A DNA stretch of 37,323 nucleotides. Source: Gammaproteobacteria bacterium. GTDB taxonomy: Bacteria > Pseudomonadota > Gammaproteobacteria > Xanthomonadales > Wenzhouxiangellaceae. Both the position numbers and the translations under genes were made by a program. The stretch's first letter is position 1. The number at the start of each line of letters is the position of its first letter. This document shows positions 32,632 through 37,323 of the stretch, piece by piece. The notes below the pieces were generated by a model. It did no database searches. It was not told the origin of the DNA and worked only from the letters and a program-made list of their open reading frames with translations. The stretch lies in assembly GCA_009908385.1 (NCBI GenBank), contig JAAAPE010000004.1, forward strand, positions 66,322 through 103,644, in the 5' to 3' direction.

Positions 32632-33678
32632 ATGACGAGCACCATGCGCGCGCTGGTCAAGCCCGAGGCCGAACCCGGCCTGGAACTGCGCGAGGTACCC
32701 GTTCCCACGCCGGGACCCAACGAGGTCCTCATCGAGCTCGAAAAGACCTCGATCTGCGGCACCGACCTGCATATCTACCAGTGGGACGACTGGGCCCAGA
32801 GGACGATCCGTCCGCCCCTGGTGCTCGGCCACGAATTCGTCGGACGCATCAGGGCGCTCGGGTCCAGCGTGCAGGGCTACGAAGAAGGCCAGCGCGTCTC
32901 CGCCGAAGGGCACGTGGTCTGTGGCGTGTGCCGCAACTGCCGCGCCGGCAAGCCGCACCTGTGTCCGAAGACCGAAGGCATCGGCGTCAACCGCGACGGC
33001 GGATTCGCCGAGTACGTGGTCGTCCCCGTCACCAACCTCTGGCCGATCCCCGACGAGATCCCCTCGGAGCTGGCGGCCTTCTTCGACCCCTTCGGAAACG
33101 CGGCGCACTGCGCGCTGCAGTTCGATCTCGTCGGCGAGGACGTGCTGATCACGGGCGCCGGCCCCATCGGCATCATCGCCGCCGGCATCGCGCGGCACGT
33201 CGGCGCGCGGCACGTGGTGGTCAGCGACGTCAACGACTACCGCCTGCAGCTGGCCCGCGACATGGGGGCGACACGAACGGTCAATGTTCGGGAAGAGAAC
33301 CTGCTCGACGTCCGGAAGGAACTCAATATCGACGGTTTCGACGTCGGCATGGAGATGTCGGGCAACCCCCAGGCATTCGGCGACCTGCTCAGGCTGATGT
33401 ACAACGGCGGCAAGGTCGCCCTGCTCGGCCTGCTGCCCAAGGACGCCGGCGTGGACTGGGACCAGGTGATCTTCAAGGGCCTGGAAGTGCACGGCATCTA
33501 CGGCCGGCGCATGTACGAGACCTGGTACAAGATCACGCAGATGGTGCTTACCGGCTTCCCGCTGCACAAGGTCCTCACCCACCAGATCGCCATCGACGAC
33601 TTCGAGACCGGCTTCGAACTGATGGCCTCGGGCCAGTGCGGCAAGATCGTCTGCGACTGGACGGGCAAGATTGAATAG
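32632..33678 (+). CDS. tdh: L-threonine 3-dehydrogenase
   Basis: This 348-residue zinc-dependent medium-chain dehydrogenase oxidises L-threonine with NAD+ to 2-amino-3-ketobutyrate. The catalytic-zinc residues are Cys42 ([13 protein letters not shown]) and His67-Glu68 (LGHEFVG). The structural-zinc cysteines are 97, 100, 103 and 111 in [15 protein letters not shown]. The Rossmann motif is [11 protein letters not shown], and the C-terminal [15 protein letters not shown] block is specific for Tdh. The start at 32632 gives the family N-terminus and a GGAG site 7 nt upstream. It forms a pathway pair with kbl, but 91 nt with a fold-back repeat separate them. Confidence 0.96.
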   Translation: MTSTMRALVKPEAEPGLELREVPVPTPGPNEVLIELEKTSICGTDLHIYQWDDWAQRTIRPPLVLGHEFVGRIRALGSSVQGYEEGQRVSAEGHVVCGVCRNCRAGKPHLCPKTEGIGVNRDGGFAEYVVVPVTNLWPIPDEIPSELAAFFDPFGNAAHCALQFDLVGEDVLITGAGPIGIIAAGIARHVGARHVVVSDVNDYRLQLARDMGATRTVNVREENLLDVRKELNIDGFDVGMEMSGNPQAFGDLLRLMYNGGKVALLGLLPKDAGVDWDQVIFKGLEVHGIYGRRMYETWYKITQMVLTGFPLHKVLTHQIAIDDFETGFELMASGQCGKIVCDWTGKIE

Positions 33679-33684
33679 GTTCCG

Positions 33685-33743
33685 GGTTTCAGGGTTCAGG
33701 AAAACCATTCCGAAGCCCGCCCTGAAACCTGAACCCTGAAACC
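33685..33743 (-). repeat. Heptamer fold-back element B (between tdh and kbl)
   Basis: GGTTTCAGGGTTCAGG at 33685-33700 is the exact inverse of 33728-33743, a 16-bp stem around a 27-nt loop. Units are 7 nt: TTTCAGG GTTCAGG on the left; CCTGAAA CCTGAAC CCTGAAA on the right (33721-33741). Positions 33688-33722, read on the minus strand, match 18512-18546 of element A at 32 of 35 positions without gaps. It begins 6 nt after the tdh stop and would fold in any tdh-kbl message. Confidence 0.88.
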
Positions 33744-33769
33744 TTCGAATTAACCGGAGCCAACAATAC

Positions 33770-34963
33770 ATGAGCGACCCCGCAACTTTCCGAAGATTTC
33801 GGGATGAACTGGCGCAAATCGAAGCCGATGGCCTGTACAAGCGCGAGCGGCAGATCACCACGCCGCAGCGCGTCGAGATCGAGACGCTCGAGGGCGGCAA
33901 GGTGCTGAACTTCTGTGCCAACAACTACCTGGGCCTGGCCGACCACCCCGACATCATCGAAGCGGCCAAGCAGGCGCTCGACGACTACGGATTCGGCGTC
34001 GCTTCGGTGCGATTCATCTGCGGCACCCAGGACCTGCACAAGCGGCTGGAGAAGACCCTCGCGGACTATTTCGGCAAGGACGACGCAATCCTTTACGCCG
34101 CCTGCTTCGACGCCAACGGCGGGCTGTTCGAGCCGCTGCTGGGGCCGGAAGACGCGATCATCTCCGACCAGCTCAATCACGCCTCGATCATCGACGGCAT
34201 CCGCCTGTGCAAGGCCGAACGCCATCGCTACCCGAACTCGGACATGGATGCCCTCGAAGGCATTCTCGAGAAAACGCAGGACAAGCGAACCCGGATGATC
34301 GCCACCGACGGTGTCTTCTCCATGGACGGCTTCGTCGCCAAGCTCGACGAGATCACCGCCCTGGCCGAGAAATACGACGCCCTGGTCATGGTCGACGACT
34401 GCCACGCAACCGGTTTCTTCGGTCCCACCGGACGGGGCTCGGCCGAACACCATGGGGTGATGGACAAGGTCGACATCTTCACTTCCACCCTGGGCAAGGC
34501 CCTGGGCGGCGGCATGGGCGGATTCACCGTGGCCAGCCAGCCGGTCATCGACCTGCTGCGCCAGCGCTCGCGACCCTACCTGTTCTCGAATTCCCTGGCG
34601 CCGCACCTGGTGGCCGCCAGCCTGCGGGTCTTCGAGATGCTGACCGAGTCCAGCGAGCTGCGCGATCGCGTCGAGGAGAACACGCGCTTCTTCCGGCAGG
34701 CCATGACCGACGCGGGTTTCGAATTGCTGCCCGGAGAGCACCCGATCGTTCCGGTCATGCTGCACGACGCGCCCCTGGCCCAGAAGATGGCCGACGAGTT
34801 GCTGAGGGAAGGGATCTACGTGATCGGCTTCTTCTACCCGGTCGTCCCCAAGGGGCAGGCCCGCATCCGGACGCAGATTTCGGCCGCGCATACCCGCGAG
34901 CACCTGGAGAAGGCGGTCGACGCCTTCACCCGCGTGGGCAGGCGCCTGGGCGTCATCGACTGA
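33770..34963 (+). CDS. kbl: 2-amino-3-ketobutyrate CoA ligase (glycine C-acetyltransferase)
   Basis: This 397-residue PLP-dependent alpha-oxoamine synthase cleaves 2-amino-3-ketobutyrate with CoA into glycine and acetyl-CoA, completing the threonine pathway started by Tdh. The PLP lysine is Lys243 in [15 protein letters not shown]. The [15 protein letters not shown]-terminal block, [18 protein letters not shown] and [11 protein letters not shown] segments are diagnostic. Length is the same as in E. coli (398). A GGAG lies 10 nt before the ATG. The stop codon is followed with no gap by the stop of the convergent dehydrogenase gene. Confidence 0.97.
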   Translation: MSDPATFRRFRDELAQIEADGLYKRERQITTPQRVEIETLEGGKVLNFCANNYLGLADHPDIIEAAKQALDDYGFGVASVRFICGTQDLHKRLEKTLADYFGKDDAILYAACFDANGGLFEPLLGPEDAIISDQLNHASIIDGIRLCKAERHRYPNSDMDALEGILEKTQDKRTRMIATDGVFSMDGFVAKLDEITALAEKYDALVMVDDCHATGFFGPTGRGSAEHHGVMDKVDIFTSTLGKALGGGMGGFTVASQPVIDLLRQRSRPYLFSNSLAPHLVAASLRVFEMLTESSELRDRVEENTRFFRQAMTDAGFELLPGEHPIVPVMLHDAPLAQKMADELLREGIYVIGFFYPVVPKGQARIRTQISAAHTREHLEKAVDAFTRVGRRLGVID

Positions 34964-35764
34964 TCAGCGCTTGCGCTGCATCGACTTGCGCACGCCGCGC
35001 ATCATCATCCGGAAATAGAATTCGGGGACGAAGCGCTTGAGGCGCCACAACCAGCGCGTGTTGCCGTGGGTCAGCAACAGGAAACGCGGTTTCTCCACGG
35101 CCCGGAACACGGTCTCCGACACGTCTTCCGGGCTGACGCCCGAGCTGTCCATCCAGCGCTCGACGCGCTTGTGATAGCTGCTGTCGGGCGCCCGCATGGT
35201 CTCGGTCAGACGAGTGCGCACGAAGGCCGGACAGAGCACGGATACGTGGACGCCGGCATCGGCCAGTTCGGTTCTCAGCATCTCCGACATGGCGATCACG
35301 CCGGCCTTGGCCGTGCCGTAGGCATTGATCTGCGGGGCGCCCGCCAGTCCGGCGAAGGAGGCGACGTTGAAGATGTGGCCGCGACCGCGCTCGCGCATGG
35401 CCGGCGCGAACGCCTTGCATCCGGCCACGACCCCCATCAGGTCGATGTCCATCACCCACTGCCAGTCCTCGAGCGAGGTCTCCTCCAGCGATCCGCCGAC
35501 GGCGACGCCGGCATTGTTGATCAGCGCGTCGGGTGCCCCGATCGAATCACGAACGCGCTCCCAGTCCGCCCAGCGCGTCACGTCCATGGCCACGGGCGAA
35601 GCCCGTTGTCCCAGTTCGTCAGCCAGCGCCTGCGCGCCGTCGGCGTCGCGGTCGGCAATGACCACCTCCCAGCCGGCACGGTGGAAACGTCTGGCCATGG
35701 CGGCGCCGAGGCCGGATGCGGCGCCCGTGATCAGCACGGTGCGCCCGGATGCTTGCGAGTTCAT
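34964..35764 (-). CDS. Short-chain dehydrogenase/reductase
   Basis: This 266-residue classical SDR has TGAASGLG at residues 13-20, NNAG at 83-86, and catalytic Ser136, Tyr149 and Lys153 (YGTAKAG). An aspartate at the end of the second strand (ADRD) favours NAD(H). The C-terminal 50 residues are basic and aromatic (RWLWRLKRFVPEFYFRMMMR), the type of tail that often binds membranes, as in lipid-metabolising SDRs; the substrate is unknown. The ATG at 35764 (MNSQASGRT) is preferred over a longer in-frame start. It is convergent with kbl and 85 nt downstream of the transporter gene, with no recognisable element in that gap. Confidence 0.87.
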   Translation of the reverse strand: MNSQASGRTVLITGAASGLGAAMARRFHRAGWEVVIADRDADGAQALADELGQRASPVAMDVTRWADWERVRDSIGAPDALINNAGVAVGGSLEETSLEDWQWVMDIDLMGVVAGCKAFAPAMRERGRGHIFNVASFAGLAGAPQINAYGTAKAGVIAMSEMLRTELADAGVHVSVLCPAFVRTRLTETMRAPDSSYHKRVERWMDSSGVSPEDVSETVFRAVEKPRFLLLTHGNTRWLWRLKRFVPEFYFRMMMRGVRKSMQRKR

Positions 35765-35849
35765 GCCCGCATTCTCCGCGAGGCCCGCGGCCAACACAAG
35801 GGCGGGTCGACCCGTTCGGCCTCCCGCGAAGGCCTCACGTTCCCGGGCA

Positions 35850-37217
<1,368 letters not shown>

Positions 37218-37241
37218 TTCGTTGGTTCGTTGGTTCGTTGG
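37218..37241 (-). repeat. Octamer array abutting the transporter start codon
   Basis: Three exact copies of TTCGTTGG (plus-strand reading; CCAACGAA on the coding strand) fill 37218-37241. The whole gap between the preceding gene's TGA (37243-37245) and the transporter ATG (37215-37217) is 25 nt, so the array is essentially the entire intergenic region and the ribosome-binding position. Confidence 0.85.
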
Positions 37242-37242
37242 C

Positions 37243-37323
37243 TCAGCGGCGGCTTGACTCAATGGCGCTGGCGCATTGCACGCACAGGGTGGTGCCGGGA
37301 TCGGACCTCAGTCGGCGATCGGC
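37243..37323 (-). CDS. C-terminal end of a DksA/TraR-type zinc-finger protein (partial)
   Basis: The minus strand is open from the window edge to a TGA at 37243-37245, giving 26 residues: ADRRLRSDPGTTLCVQCASA and then IESSRR. The pattern RRL-x-x-DP-x-x-x-x-C-x-x-C-x-x-x-IE matches the second half of the DksA/TraR C4 zinc finger, in which the first cysteine pair lies further upstream, outside the window. Such proteins bind RNA polymerase. It is in line with the YfcC-like gene, only 25 nt upstream. Only a short piece is visible, so the assignment is tentative. Confidence 0.6.
   Translation of the reverse strand, partial: ADRRLRSDPGTTLCVQCASAIESSRR

Overview
The window is about 37 kb of dense, high-GC, ordinary-looking chromosome from a gammaproteobacterium. 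Three things point there: the ppsR/ppsA divergent pair, orn next to rsgA, and a nagZ / hypoxanthine phosphoribosyltransferase / methylthioinosine phosphorylase cluster. A Xanthomonadales/Chromatiales-type lineage such as Wenzhouxiangellaceae would fit, but I cannot assign a genus by eye. I see no prophage, insertion sequence, CRISPR array, rRNA or tRNA.

Layout. 0-5.5 kb: a truncated DUF1249 gene, ppsR<->ppsA (PEP synthase and its regulator), orn and rsgA. 5.6-8.6 kb: a short-chain dehydrogenase, a small BamE-like secreted protein, and agmatine deiminase plus N-carbamoylputrescine amidase (putrescine synthesis). 8.6-12.7 kb (minus strand): a tight four-gene operon of papain-like C39 peptidase, RLAN/RimK ATP-grasp ligase, GCS2-type carboxylate-amine ligase and N-formylglutamate-amidohydrolase-like enzyme. 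This is a predicted peptide-bond-making and -breaking system of unknown product. 12.8-22.1 kb: TraB-family membrane protein, a large DUF349 coiled-coil protein co-translated with an NhaC-type antiporter, and dnaE. 22.1-28.8 kb (minus): an unknown two-part protein, the operon rlmD-nagZ-mscS-hpt-mtiP, and a DUF1318 lipoprotein. 28.9-37.3 kb: radA, pspF, a class III-type sirtuin that appears to sit inside the wreck of a diguanylate cyclase gene, tdh-kbl (threonine to glycine), a second short-chain dehydrogenase, a YfcC-family transporter and the tail of a DksA/TraR-like zinc-finger gene.

The most unexpected signal is between the genes. At least eight intergenic gaps carry a short tandem array with a 7- or 8-nt unit. 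Unit sequences differ from gap to gap, and the array is usually faced by a degenerate inverted copy, so the region can fold back. Two of these elements (18.5 and 33.7 kb) share a 35-nt core with 32 identities, in opposite orientations. One array (37.2 kb) fills the whole 25-nt gap between a stop and a start codon, and a separate palindrome at 3.9 kb supplies the first base of the orn stop codon. This looks like a family of dispersed heptamer/octamer fold-back elements, comparable in style to the heptanucleotide STRR repeats of cyanobacteria but not one I recognise.
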